From the NCBI RefSeq assembly GCF_026113935.1, contig NZ_JAPEUL010000011.1:1-64000 (forward strand): 64,000 bases of DNA, in the 5' to 3' direction. The translations under genes were made by a program, and so were the position numbers. Source of the stretch: Marinomonas rhodophyticola (GTDB taxonomy: Bacteria > Pseudomonadota > Gammaproteobacteria > Pseudomonadales > Marinomonadaceae). Under the pieces are notes generated by a model. It ran no database searches and had not been told where the DNA came from. It saw only the letters and a list, made by a program, of their open reading frames with translations. Shown one piece after another: positions 36,180 through 46,011 of the stretch (positions within the stretch are counted from its first letter, which is position 1; every line of letters begins with the position of its first letter).

Positions 36180-37978
36180 ATGCATTTTAATTTTTTAGAT
36201 TTAATAAAGAGAAGAAGCTTTTTTTAATAGTGTTCCCATTCTTATGTCTATTTAGTGTTTTTAAATATAGTAAGGTGCTGTTTTCTCATGATTTAGTTTT
36301 AGCTAACTCTGGAGATGGTCTTGGTACTATTGCTGGTATTTATGCTTTGCAAGATTTAGTAAGCAATGGTGGTTGGAGCTATTTATTTTCAGATATGATT
36401 TTGTATCAAAATAATGGACAAGCGCTTGCAAATCCTGGTCCATCAAGTCAATTTTGGAAAATAATAAGCTATTCAGTAGGAAGTTTTTTTACAGCTGAAA
36501 CTTCTTATGATGTTATTGCTATGCTTGGCTTTTTGTCTACCTTACTTGTCGGGTATGGACTTTTTCGCTATATAGGTCTTAACAAATTTATTGCTCTGCT
36601 GTTGTGTATTTCGTTTGCCTCAATGGATAATACAATTATTAGAGCACAAGCACATTTATTCGGGCTAGGTGTTTCCTTTGCTCCACTTTTAGTCGTTTGG
36701 TCTACTCTCTATGTAGCAAGAAACCTACATACCAAATCTTTTGTTTTGTTATCATTGGCTCATGCGTTCAATATTAATGTGAACGAATACTATGGATATT
36801 TTGGTGTTATTTTTACCATCGGCTTTTTTATAGTTTTTATATTAACAAATTATAAAAAAATCGAATTTTTAAATTTTCTAAAATCTATTATTATTGCAGC
36901 ACTGTTTTTTATCGTTGCGATGTTGGTTTTATATCCTAATATCTTGACAAAACCAATTATAAACTTTCTCTTCATCAAGTCTAATGGTCATATTTTAAAT
37001 ACACATGTACATGATTGGAATAGTTTTACGATTTATACGTTAAAAACAATTTTTCCAGTTTTTGAATCTAATATAGTGTTTTTTGATAAACTCTTGAATA
37101 GAGATGTTTTTCATACAGACATATGGGAAATGTCATATAGGCTGGGTATTGTAATACCTATGCTTGTATTAGTGTTTTTATATACAATATTTGTTAAAGA
37201 TTTTAGTTTGTTTTTACAAACAGTAAAAAAACTTTGTCCTTGGTTTTTTGCCTCATTGCTAATGTTTTTATTCACATTATCACCAGAGAACCCATTCTCT
37301 TTAGTTTTCGTTACCTATGAAATAGCGCCGATGTTCAGAGTAGGGCTAAGATCTTTGCTATATTTTAATATTGGCATGTTTATTATATTAGCCATATTAC
37401 TGTTGGAGATTCCTAAACTATTTAGTAAGGATCAAGGATATAAAGGGAAATTTTTATTTTCTTCAATGATAGTCCTTATTGTATTGTTGGTTCACAATGA
37501 TGTCGCTCGATTTGACATGTTTAATAGGTTTTCTGGCTTAAAGTTAGATAAAAAAGAGGCATACGCTTCATTAGCAACTGAGCCAAATGGTATACTATTG
37601 GAAATCCCTTTTTACTCACCAATAACAGCACCTCCTGAGAGTAATTATGCGTATTTAGCTAATAGAATTTATCACAATAAACCTATTGCTAACCAAATTT
37701 ATTATGGATCCAATAATACTATATATAGAGATAGGCTTGATATCCTTTCTAAAGAAATCAATAATTTGAGTATAGAAGTATTAGATAGTTTAATAGATAA
37801 CGGTATTTCGTACATTGCGGTATCGCAAAAAAATACTGATGCTATGGAAGTTTTACTTGCTTCAGAGAAAGTTAAGTTGCTTTCAAAAGATGATTTTGTT
37901 TTGATTTTCAAAGTGGAGTATCCTCATATTTTTGATGGTATTAATGTTACTGAATTTTTACATAGAATAATGAAATAG
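36180..37978 (+). CDS. Polytopic GT-C-like membrane glycosyltransferase (one frameshift)
   Basis: An integral membrane protein of about 599 residues with about ten helices. It starts at the ATG at 36180 (SD aggagaac; MHFNFLDLIKRRSF); one T is missing in the run at ~36220, after which the frame stays open to 37978. An extracytoplasmic loop near the start (LANSGDGLGT) carries an acidic pair of the kind used by GT-C enzymes. A soluble C-terminal domain follows the helices. It lies nine bases before a GtrB-like gene, so it probably transfers the sugar that GtrB loads on undecaprenyl phosphate, as GtrC/GtrS proteins do. No GtrA-like flippase is beside it. Confidence 0.65.
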
Positions 37979-37986
37979 GCTCAATT

Positions 37987-38925
37987 ATGAAAAAGAAGAT
38001 CACTATTGTTGTACCTGCCTATAATGAATCAGAGAATATTTTGCCACTTCTGGATGAGATTAATGCAGTTGTAATTAATGAAAATAAGTATGACTGGATT
38101 GTACAGTTTGTTGATGATTGTAGTACGGATAATACTTGGGAGGTTATATCCTCACTTGAAAAGTATGATGGCATCTCAATAAAGGCAATAAGGTTTTCTT
38201 CAAACTTTGGAAAAGAGCCTGCTTTAGTTGCTGGATTGACCTCAAGTGTTGATTCAGATGCTATTATATTTATGGATGCAGATCTTCAACACCCTCCAAA
38301 ATTAATTCCACAATTTCTAAGGAAATGGGAAGCCGGATATAAAAATATATCAGGTATTAGGAGCAGCGCAGATGATTACACTTGGTTTAAGAGAGTATCA
38401 TCAAACTTATTTTATTCTGTTATGAATTTTTTTGGTGACATAGAGCTTCCAAGAGGATTAACTGATTTTAAATTAATTGATAAAAATATCGCAAAAGAGT
38501 TTTTAAAGTTTAAAGAAAAGACTGTCATGTTTAGAGGATTGATAGAGTGGTTAGGTTTTAAAAAATGTTATATTGAATTTGTTGCTCCTGCGAGGCTGAA
38601 TGGCGAAGCAGCTTATTCTTTTCGTAAGCTATCAACGCTAGCATTAAACAGCTTTACTTCATTTTCACTGCTACCTCTCAAAATTGCAGGTACCTTGGGT
38701 GCTTTAATTCTAATCGGATGTTCATTACTTGTAGCTTATATGTTGATAACCGAAGCCATCGGAACTCAAGTATTTACACCTTTAGCCTACTTTGTAGTGT
38801 TTAACACATTTCTAACAGGAACCGTGCTGTCATCTATCGGTTTTATTGCAGTATACATCGGTCGGATTCACGTGCAGGTTGTAGATAGACCTCTTTATGT
38901 AATTTCAGATGAGGTTGAAAAATGA
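37987..38925 (+). CDS. gtrB: GtrB-like polyprenyl-phosphate glycosyltransferase
   Basis: A GT2 enzyme of 312 residues with IVVPAYNESENI at the N-terminus, the metal-binding DADLQHPP (MDADLQHP), LTDFKLIDKNI and two C-terminal membrane helices (IAGTLGALILIGCSLLVAYM and YFVVFNTFLTGTVLSSIGFI). This is the layout of GtrB/ArnC-type enzymes that charge undecaprenyl phosphate with glucose or a similar sugar for periplasmic modification of O-antigen. It overlaps the following 2-epimerase by 4 bp. Confidence 0.9.
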   Translation: MKKKITIVVPAYNESENILPLLDEINAVVINENKYDWIVQFVDDCSTDNTWEVISSLEKYDGISIKAIRFSSNFGKEPALVAGLTSSVDSDAIIFMDADLQHPPKLIPQFLRKWEAGYKNISGIRSSADDYTWFKRVSSNLFYSVMNFFGDIELPRGLTDFKLIDKNIAKEFLKFKEKTVMFRGLIEWLGFKKCYIEFVAPARLNGEAAYSFRKLSTLALNSFTSFSLLPLKIAGTLGALILIGCSLLVAYMLITEAIGTQVFTPLAYFVVFNTFLTGTVLSSIGFIAVYIGRIHVQVVDRPLYVISDEVEK

Positions 38926-40010
38926 TTTATTTTTTTGTCGGTACCACTGCTGAGTTAATAAAACTGTTTCCTATAATGGTTGAGATGAAAAACCGTAATC
39001 TAGACTACGAGATTATATCGAGCGGTCAAAATGACATTAGAAATTCGAGTATTTTACAAAAATTTGAATTGAAAGGGCCTAGTTTAGTTTTATCTGATAC
39101 GTCCCATAAGCAGACCTCCCTTGGGTTAATTACATGGTTCATTAAGACTCTTTTAAAAGGTCGTAAAAGTATAAAAAATAAATATGGTAAATTAAAAGGC
39201 AAGGTTCTTATTGTACATGGTGATACCGTATCAACTCTATTAGGGGCAATGTTAGGTAAACTCATGGGGATGACTGTATGTCATGTGGAAGCTGGTCTAC
39301 GTTCATTTAATTACTTAAATCCTTTTCCTGAAGAGCTTGATAGGGTATTAACATCGAGACTAGCTAGAGTTCATTTTTCACCAAATGAATGGGCTTCTAG
39401 TAATATAAAAAATAAAAGAAATAATAATATTATTATTAGTTCTGGTGAAAATACATTGCTAGATAGTTTGAGGCTTTCGAAATCTGTTGAAGTAGGAAAT
39501 GATTATACTCCTAAAGGGAAGCCTTATTTTGTATTTGTTATACACCGGCAAGAAAACTTATTCGACACTGAATTTGTTAAGTTTATGGTTTCACGTTGTA
39601 TTCAGGAGTCTGAAAAGACGCATTGTGTTTTGGTATTGCATGAACTAACACGATCCAAACTTGATGAATTAGGGCTGCTCGAAGAGCTTCGGAGGAATAT
39701 AAATTTCACTCTGATTCCACGCCTAGAATATATTGATTTTATGCGGGTACTTACCTCTTGTGAATATCTGGTAACTGATGGTGGAAGTAATCAGGAGGAA
39801 GCGTATTACATGGGAAAACCATGTTTGATATTGCGTACTCATACTGAAAGAACGGAAGGACTTGGGACTAATGTCGTTCTTTCTAAAAAGTCGCATAGAT
39901 TGATTGATGAATTTTTAATGGATCCATACAAATATAAATATGACTCAAAGTTAAATTTTAGCCATCCTTCTAAAATTATAGTAGACAGCCTTATTGAGAT
40001 TGAAGGATAG
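38922..40010 (+). CDS. Second UDP-GlcNAc 2-epimerase family protein
   Basis: 362 residues, related to but clearly distinct from WecB at 8.5 kb. VHGDTVSTLLG, CHVEAGLRSFNYLNPFPEEL and VTDGGSNQEEAYYMG keep the three acidic catalytic positions, but the opening (FFVGTTAELIKLFP) and VFVIHRQENLF are diverged from the classic FGTRPE and GHRREN. It could act on a modified UDP-HexNAc (WbpI/FnlC-like), or be a repurposed paralogue. Coupled by ATGA to gtrB. Confidence 0.8.
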   Translation: MIYFFVGTTAELIKLFPIMVEMKNRNLDYEIISSGQNDIRNSSILQKFELKGPSLVLSDTSHKQTSLGLITWFIKTLLKGRKSIKNKYGKLKGKVLIVHGDTVSTLLGAMLGKLMGMTVCHVEAGLRSFNYLNPFPEELDRVLTSRLARVHFSPNEWASSNIKNKRNNNIIISSGENTLLDSLRLSKSVEVGNDYTPKGKPYFVFVIHRQENLFDTEFVKFMVSRCIQESEKTHCVLVLHELTRSKLDELGLLEELRRNINFTLIPRLEYIDFMRVLTSCEYLVTDGGSNQEEAYYMGKPCLILRTHTERTEGLGTNVVLSKKSHRLIDEFLMDPYKYKYDSKLNFSHPSKIIVDSLIEIEG

Positions 40011-40014
40011 CCTT

Positions 40015-41031
40015 ATGATTACAATGGAGTTGCCAAAAGTTACTGTTATTATAGCGACCTATAATTCTATGCATGTCTTGCCGCGTGTTCTGAATGCTAT
40101 AGATAATCAAAGTTATCCCAAAGAAAAGATTACTGTTATGCTCGTTGATGGTGGCTCAACTGATGAAACTATTGATTATGGCTATGAAAGAGGGTGTTCG
40201 ATCATTTCTAATCCTAGAACAGAGCCTGTATATGCGAAGTTTCTTGGTTTTGTAGAGTCGAAAACAGATCTGATTGTTTATTTGGATCATGATGAGGTCT
40301 ATACCTCACCTTATTGCCTAGTCGATCAAGTAGAATGTATGCTTGTTAACAATGTCCAGACGGTGATTTCTGCTGGATATGTTAATCCTGAAGGTGAGCA
40401 TCTTATTAACGATTATATTAACGAATATGGAGATCCATTTAGTCTATTCGTTTATCGTGTTTCTAAATCTCCTGATATTTTTGTAGCTGATCTAAGTAAG
40501 CATTATGTCATTTCAAATGAAAATGCTCGAAGTTGTGTTGTTGATTTCGGACATGACAAAGCTCTTCCACTCATAGAGTTACTTGCGATGGGTACTCTAA
40601 TAAATAAAAAATATTTCCTGGATAACTTTAGTGATGTAGTTAAAAAACCGGAAAATTTACCTCATTTATTTTATGTTTTACTCAGTAAAGATACGCGAAT
40701 TGGAGTATGTAAAACACATAGCTTGGCGCACTACTCTTCTGAATCAATAAGTAAATACTTAAATAAAATCAGTTGGCGAATTAGAAATAACATTTACCAC
40801 GTTAAAGGTGTTGGTGCATCTGGTTTTCTAATGCGTGAGAGCCTTATGGCTAAAAGAAATGGAAAGGTTGGAAAATATAAAAAGTTTTTATTCATACCTT
40901 ATTCTCTTTTAATTTTTCCTGCGCTACTGGATACAGTATATCTTTTAATTAAAAGAAAAAAGTTGTTTTCTTTTTTCATTTGCCGCTTTGTGTATTTACC
41001 GCTTCTTCAATTATTTTTCATACAATATTAA
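40015..41031 (+). CDS. GT2-family glycosyltransferase
   Basis: 338 residues from the ATG at 40015 (gaagga upstream), MITMELPKVTVIIATYNSMH. GT-A fold with VDGGSTDETIDYG and the metal-binding LDHDEVY. The C-terminal ~50 residues are hydrophobic (FIPYSLLIFPALLDTVYLLI), so the enzyme is probably membrane-bound. Similar inverting enzymes add hexoses to lipid-linked intermediates. The substrate is unknown. It begins a few bases after the 2-epimerase. Confidence 0.8.
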   Translation: MITMELPKVTVIIATYNSMHVLPRVLNAIDNQSYPKEKITVMLVDGGSTDETIDYGYERGCSIISNPRTEPVYAKFLGFVESKTDLIVYLDHDEVYTSPYCLVDQVECMLVNNVQTVISAGYVNPEGEHLINDYINEYGDPFSLFVYRVSKSPDIFVADLSKHYVISNENARSCVVDFGHDKALPLIELLAMGTLINKKYFLDNFSDVVKKPENLPHLFYVLLSKDTRIGVCKTHSLAHYSSESISKYLNKISWRIRNNIYHVKGVGASGFLMRESLMAKRNGKVGKYKKFLFIPYSLLIFPALLDTVYLLIKRKKLFSFFICRFVYLPLLQLFFIQY

Positions 41032-41064
41032 AGTCGTTAGGAATGAAGCCAACACTAAAAAGCT

Positions 41065-41859
41065 ATGATGGAACCAAGGATATTAAAGATGATTGAAGTT
41101 GTTTCGTTAGTTAATTTTGATAACAAAAAACGTGTTCAATATTTAGAGAAATCATTTGCTAGTTTTCATAAATTTAACCCTATAGATGTTAGGCACATAG
41201 TATTTGATTCATCTAAAGATATAACAGAGCAAAAAGTGTTTTATGATAAGCATAATATTGAGTTATATCATCTTCCAAATTGCTCATATATCGACAGATT
41301 AAAGCATATAAATGATGTTGTAAAAAATGATTATTTCATTTTTCTTCCTGATGATTTTGTGTGGATTTTTGATTATCCAATTGAAAAGGCAATCGAAGCT
41401 GCCAGACATTCAAATGTTATGCAAATAAAGCTTTCTTGTAGAGGGATGCAATGGTTTTCTGAAAAGAATCCGGAGCCAATGTCTTGGTATGATGATAATA
41501 AACTTATTTCTGGAGAGCTGTTGGTAAAAGAGGGAAAATGTTATGTGTCCAAAAGATGGTGGTATAGAAATTTCCATGAACAGTTTTCATTAGCTGCAAC
41601 CATTACCAACGGTAAATTCCTTAATGAGACAATTAGAGCAATCCCAAGTGGTATAAATTCTCCTGGTGCAGTAGAGAAAAAAGCTTATATTAAGCTATTA
41701 TTTAAACCTTATTACACTGGATATTATGACATGCTTATACCTGCATTTCATTTTTGTGATTCTGATGTAGAAGGTAAAGCTAAAGAATATACAACTAAAG
41801 ATATGTTGATCGAGAATAATTACGAAATTTATAATTCACTTTTTAATGATCGAGGCTGA
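41065..41859 (+). CDS. Uncharacterised protein, probably a GT-A-like glycosyltransferase
   Basis: 264 residues that I do not place in a named family. FIFLPDDFVWIFDYPIEKAI has the shape of a GT-A metal site (a beta strand followed by DD), and the N-terminus (VQYLEKSFASFHKF ... DVRHIVFDSS) looks like a nucleotide-binding half. A Trp/Tyr-rich middle (SKRWWYRNFHEQ) could hold acceptor contacts. No membrane segment. It is the last gene of the ABC-exporter block; an AT-rich 180-base gap with no gene follows. Role inferred from position. Confidence 0.55.
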   Translation: MMEPRILKMIEVVSLVNFDNKKRVQYLEKSFASFHKFNPIDVRHIVFDSSKDITEQKVFYDKHNIELYHLPNCSYIDRLKHINDVVKNDYFIFLPDDFVWIFDYPIEKAIEAARHSNVMQIKLSCRGMQWFSEKNPEPMSWYDDNKLISGELLVKEGKCYVSKRWWYRNFHEQFSLAATITNGKFLNETIRAIPSGINSPGAVEKKAYIKLLFKPYYTGYYDMLIPAFHFCDSDVEGKAKEYTTKDMLIENNYEIYNSLFNDRG

Positions 41860-42040
41860 TGTTTTATATGATAATTAAAAAATTGTCCCATTTTACTGTT
41901 GTTTAGCATGTTTGTGTCTATTTTTTAATTTTGTTTTTTGTATAACTCTAAATTAGTTAAATTTTATATTAGTTATTATGTTTTTCATTCAAATGCTTGT
42001 CTTTTAATAATAAATTTTCTTGTATTTTAAGGAGTGCTAT

Positions 42041-43284
42041 GTGCGTTCGATTTTAAAGACAGGTATATCTTTAATATTGCTTTCAAATATTTCCAATATA
42101 TTGAATTATATTCAAATGATCTTTATATCTAGATCGTTAACTAAACAAGATCTGTCTATTTTTGCATCGGTAACAGCGACTGGTAATACCCTGTCCTCTT
42201 TTCTTTTTGTCATTCCTTCTATATATGTAATAGCTTTCAACGCTAAAGAACTTAGTGACGGAAGAGAAAAGGCTATGGTGATATCTCAACTTAATACATT
42301 GGTTTTAAGTGTGTCTTTGTTTTTCTTTTTTTATTAAGTTTCTTTTCCATCCCAATAAGTAGGTTTCTTAATATAGAATCAGCTCTTCCTATGTTTGTTT
42401 ATTCTTTCTGTCTGTTGAATACGTTGCTCTTACAAATTTTTGTTGGACATTGCCAAGGGTTGCAAAAGTTTAATCTTGTTCAGGTTCAGGTTCTCTTTTT
42501 AGTTGTAATAAAAGTTATTATGACTTACATTTTTTTTGAGGTATTTGGATATGATGTGTATTCAGTGCTTTACGCTGAACTAATTGCTACCGTTCTTTCA
42601 ACTTTATTTTTATACATGAGATTAAAACCGATAATTTTTGCTTTTGATAAGAGTTTCTCATTGATTAGAGGGTTTGTTTTAAAATCTACTCCTGTTGCTA
42701 TTAATTTTTTCATAGTTGGATCATTGCTTTCTTCGGATTTAATTTTGGCTAAATATCTGTTTTCTCCATCTTTAGTTGCAGATTATTCTGTTTCTTCAAA
42801 TCTAGGAAAGATTGCTTTTTTTGTTTCTGGTGGCGTTAGTGGCGTGGTTTTTGCTATGATTAAGGGTGAGGTTTCGCAGTGGGGAAGTTCTTTGAAAATT
42901 CTAATACTAGCTTCTTTGGCCTCATTTCTTTGTGGTAGCGTTGTTATTCTATGTTCAGTCATTTTCCCTAGTGAAATTATAGGTCTACTTTTTGGTGAGA
43001 AATTTCTATCTAGTGCAGAGTCTTTTCAAATACTCTCATTCTCTATGACTATCTTGAGTGTAAATGTAGTTATTTTTGGTTATCTAATGGCTGTAAATGA
43101 ATATACATACATTAAATATACATTGGTGATACTTCTATTGTACTTTGTTTTTGCTATGTCCGGCATGATAGATAGTCCAATTAATTTATCGCTTTTAGTT
43201 GCATTAATGATGCTTTTTTTGCTTTTTAGTAATATTTTTTGCCTTTTTAAGGTTTTTAAAGGAAAGAGTAAAAAGAGCATTTAA
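42041..43284 (+). CDS. wzx: Second oligosaccharide flippase, Wzx-like (one frameshift)
   Basis: A PST/MATE-type membrane protein. The likely start is GTG 42041 (VRSILKTGISLILLSNISNI), seven bases after aaggag. One T is missing in the run near 42330; restoring it joins the halves (SLFFFLLSFFSIPISRFLNI) into about 414 residues with about twelve helices. ISRSLTKQDLSIFAS is the typical Wzx opening loop. It is followed by GNAT and wecE genes, the same company as WzxE of the ECA cluster. It is distinct from the 11 kb Wzx. Confidence 0.75.
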
Positions 43285-43325
43285 TTTATGTGCGCAATCT
43301 AATAATAGAGAAAAGTTTAAATATT

Positions 43326-44105
43326 ATGTTTGATCAGGAAAAATATTTTTTGGAGTATAAAGGTAATAAAGCTACGTTGCGTGATATTCCTTGGGATATG
43401 AAGCTTTTTGGCTTTAATGTATATGATCTATCTCTTGATGAGACTCTTAGAGATGCGTCAATTCATGAATTCTTGTCTACTATTGATGATAAGGCTCGCT
43501 CTTTGAAAGTTGATTTAATGACTACTCGTATAACACAGTCTAATTTACATGTTATTAATGCTTTAGAGAATGACGGTTTTCGTTACATAGAAGCAAGTTA
43601 TCGTCCTTTTTTGAACTGTTCAGATATGTTTTTTTCACCAAATGATTTTTTTTCGATTAGTCTGTGTACGGATAGTGAGGTTATGTCGATTAGCGAACAG
43701 ATTGGTGATATGTTTAAATTTGGACGTTATCATCAGGATGAACGCATTCCCAATAAGCTTGCCGATATTCGATATAAGAATTGGTTAGTTAATTCTATTA
43801 GTGTTGATACTCAGTTGGTCTATAAATGTACGGATTCTCTTGATGCAACAGTAGCATTTTTTGTTGTAGATAAGGTATCTGATAGTGAAGCTTTTTTGTC
43901 TTTGGTAGGAATGATGGAAGCGTTTCGTGGTAAGGGGCTAGCTAGTAGTGTGTGGAAGACCATGCTTTGTTATATAAAAGATCGGGGTTATAGTAAGGTT
44001 TCAACAAGTATTTCCTCTCATAATATTGCAATCTTTAATCTTTATGTGGGTTTAGGTTTTTCATTTCCAGAGCCTGAGTTATCATTTCATAAATGGTATA
44101 AGTAG
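43326..44105 (+). CDS. GNAT N-acetyltransferase, WecD-like
   Basis: 259 residues from the ATG at 43326 (MFDQEKYFLEYK); an in-frame GTG at 43290 is also possible. The opening DIPWDMKLFGFNVYDL is the WDxxxFGF signature of WecD-type proteins, and the C-domain has the acetyl-CoA site MMEAFRGKGLASSVWKTM with NIAIFNLYVGLGF. Next to wecE, the expected reaction is N-acetylation of dTDP-Fuc4N (4-amino-4,6-dideoxygalactose) to dTDP-Fuc4NAc. The substrate is inferred from that pairing. Confidence 0.8.
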   Translation: MFDQEKYFLEYKGNKATLRDIPWDMKLFGFNVYDLSLDETLRDASIHEFLSTIDDKARSLKVDLMTTRITQSNLHVINALENDGFRYIEASYRPFLNCSDMFFSPNDFFSISLCTDSEVMSISEQIGDMFKFGRYHQDERIPNKLADIRYKNWLVNSISVDTQLVYKCTDSLDATVAFFVVDKVSDSEAFLSLVGMMEAFRGKGLASSVWKTMLCYIKDRGYSKVSTSISSHNIAIFNLYVGLGFSFPEPELSFHKWYK

Positions 44106-44214
44106 GTACTACGCTGTTCTTTGCGTGTGTCATTTATCTAAAACTTGCTTTCTGAAAGATCTGTAATTGTGTAGTGTATGATACTAATTGATAAGCAAAA
44201 ATATGGGGAAAATT

Positions 44215-45373
44215 GTGAACAAAATTCCATTTAATAAAAGTCCAGTGGTTGGAATTGAGATAGACTACATACGCGAAGCTATTGACTCTAAGTATTTGGC
44301 TGGTGACGGCGTCTTTTCCAGGAAGTGTGAGGCCACTTTGGAAAATATGACGGGGACTAAAAAAGCCTTACTGATGCCATCTTGTACCGCTGGTCTAGAA
44401 ATTTGTGCAATGCTAGTTAACATACAACCAGGTGATGAAGTTATTCTACCCAGCTTCACTTTCGTTTCTACTGCGAATGCTTTTGTGCTACGAGGTGCAA
44501 AAGTTATATTTGTGGATGTAGAAGCTGATACGATGAACATTTCACCTTCTGCAATTAAAGCGGCCATCACGCCTAGAACCAAAGCAATTGTCGTTGTTCA
44601 TTATGCAGGGGTCAGTTGTAAAATGGATGAAATAATGGGCATCGCGGCTACTCACAATTTATTTGTCATCGAAGACGCAGCTCAGGCAATTGGTAATAGC
44701 TATAAAGGCAAAGCGCTTGGTACGATTGGGCACTTGGGCGTTTTTAGTTTTCATGAGACGAAGAATATTACCAGTGGTGGTGAGGGTGGAGCCTCTTTTA
44801 ATAAATGATGAGACATTTATCGAAAGGGCTGAAATTATTAGAGAAAAAGGAACTAACAGAAAGCTTTTTTTAAGAGGAAATGTCGATAAATATACCTGGG
44901 TCGATGTTGGTTCGAGTTTCTTGCCATCTGAACTTCAAGCTGCTTACCTGCTTGCCCAATTAGAAAATAAAGATAAAATTCTTCAGCGTCGTCTAGAGCT
45001 ATGGAAAACATATTTTGAAAAACTATCTATTTTGGAAAAAAGTTCTTTAGTGACTTTGCCAATTGTACCTAGCTATTCTAGTAATAATGCACATATTTTC
45101 TATCTAAAGTGTAAGGATATTGAAGAGCGTACAGCATTAATTTCGTATCTTTTTGAACGTGGTGTTATGGCAGTATTTCATTATATCCCCTTGCATACAT
45201 CAAAATGTGGTCTTGAACTAGGTGAATTTATAGGGGAGGATATTAACACAAGTATCGAAAGCCAACGATTAGTCAGGCTACCTCTTTTTTATGAGCTTAC
45301 TAATGAAGAGGTTTCTTATGTGTGTGAGAATATCATTAAATTTTATGATGAAATTAAAAACGGAAGAATATAA
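44215..45373 (+). CDS. wecE: dTDP-4-keto-6-deoxy-D-glucose aminotransferase (one frameshift)
   Basis: PLP-dependent DegT/WecE aminotransferase that gives dTDP-Fuc4N. GTG 44215 with ggggaa upstream gives the family start (VNKIPFNKSPVVGIEIDYI); ATG 44203 is an alternative. Motifs: LMPSCTAGLE, LPSFTFVSTANAFVLRG, VIEDAAQAIG and FSFHETKNITSGGEGGA with the PLP lysine in HETKN. The frame breaks right after GGEGGA near 44794; removing one base gives LLINDETFIERAEIIREKGT as in WecE, for about 385 residues. It takes its substrate from RfbA/RfbB encoded 36 kb upstream. Confidence 0.88.
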
Positions 45374-45375
45374 AT

Positions 45376-46011
45376 ATGGAAATTATTTCTCATCGTGGTT
45401 ACTGGAAACAGCCATCTGAAAAGAATTGCATAGAGGCTTTTGAAAGGTCTTTTTTGCTTGGTTTTGGTACGGAAACTGACTTGCGTGATGCGGGTGGTGA
45501 AGTTGTAATTAGTCATGACATGCCAAAAGGAAGTGAAATATCATTTACAGAGTTATTAAACATTTATGTGGCAAGTCAATGTAATGGAACTTTAGCCTTA
45601 AATATTAAGGCTGATGGCCTCCAAGAGATTGTTTTAAAAGAATTAAATAAATTTGGTGTTAAAAATTACTTTCTTTTTGATATGTCCGTCCCTGATTGTT
45701 TAGTTTCTTTACGGCACGGTTTAACTTGTTTTGCTAGGTATAGTGAATATGAACCACCATCTCTTTTATGGTCTTATTGTCAAGGAGTGTGGTATGATAA
45801 TTTCAATGGCGCTTCTTTAAATAAAGAAATATTGATAGATGTTATAAATAGTGGCAAAAAAGTTTGTATAGTTTCTTCTGAATTACACGGTCGTGATCAC
45901 GTTTCATTGTGGAAGGAAATTTCTGAAATTGATTCAAAAATATACTCCTCTGATCGCCTGATACTGTGTACTGATATACCAGAAGCTGCTAGGAGTTATT
46001 TTAATGAGTAA
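45376..46011 (+). CDS. Glycerophosphodiester phosphodiesterase-like protein
   Basis: 211 residues, no signal peptide. The GDPD catalytic set is intact: SHRGYW (His6, Arg7), GTETDLRD (Glu33, Asp35) and VISHD (His47, Asp48). The rest is shorter than classic 240-300 residue GDPDs. In this position, packed between wecE and a HAD phosphatase (8-bp overlap with the latter), it may process a phosphodiester-containing glycan precursor instead of scavenging glycerol-P. That role is inference. Confidence 0.75.
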   Translation: MEIISHRGYWKQPSEKNCIEAFERSFLLGFGTETDLRDAGGEVVISHDMPKGSEISFTELLNIYVASQCNGTLALNIKADGLQEIVLKELNKFGVKNYFLFDMSVPDCLVSLRHGLTCFARYSEYEPPSLLWSYCQGVWYDNFNGASLNKEILIDVINSGKKVCIVSSELHGRDHVSLWKEISEIDSKIYSSDRLILCTDIPEAARSYFNE

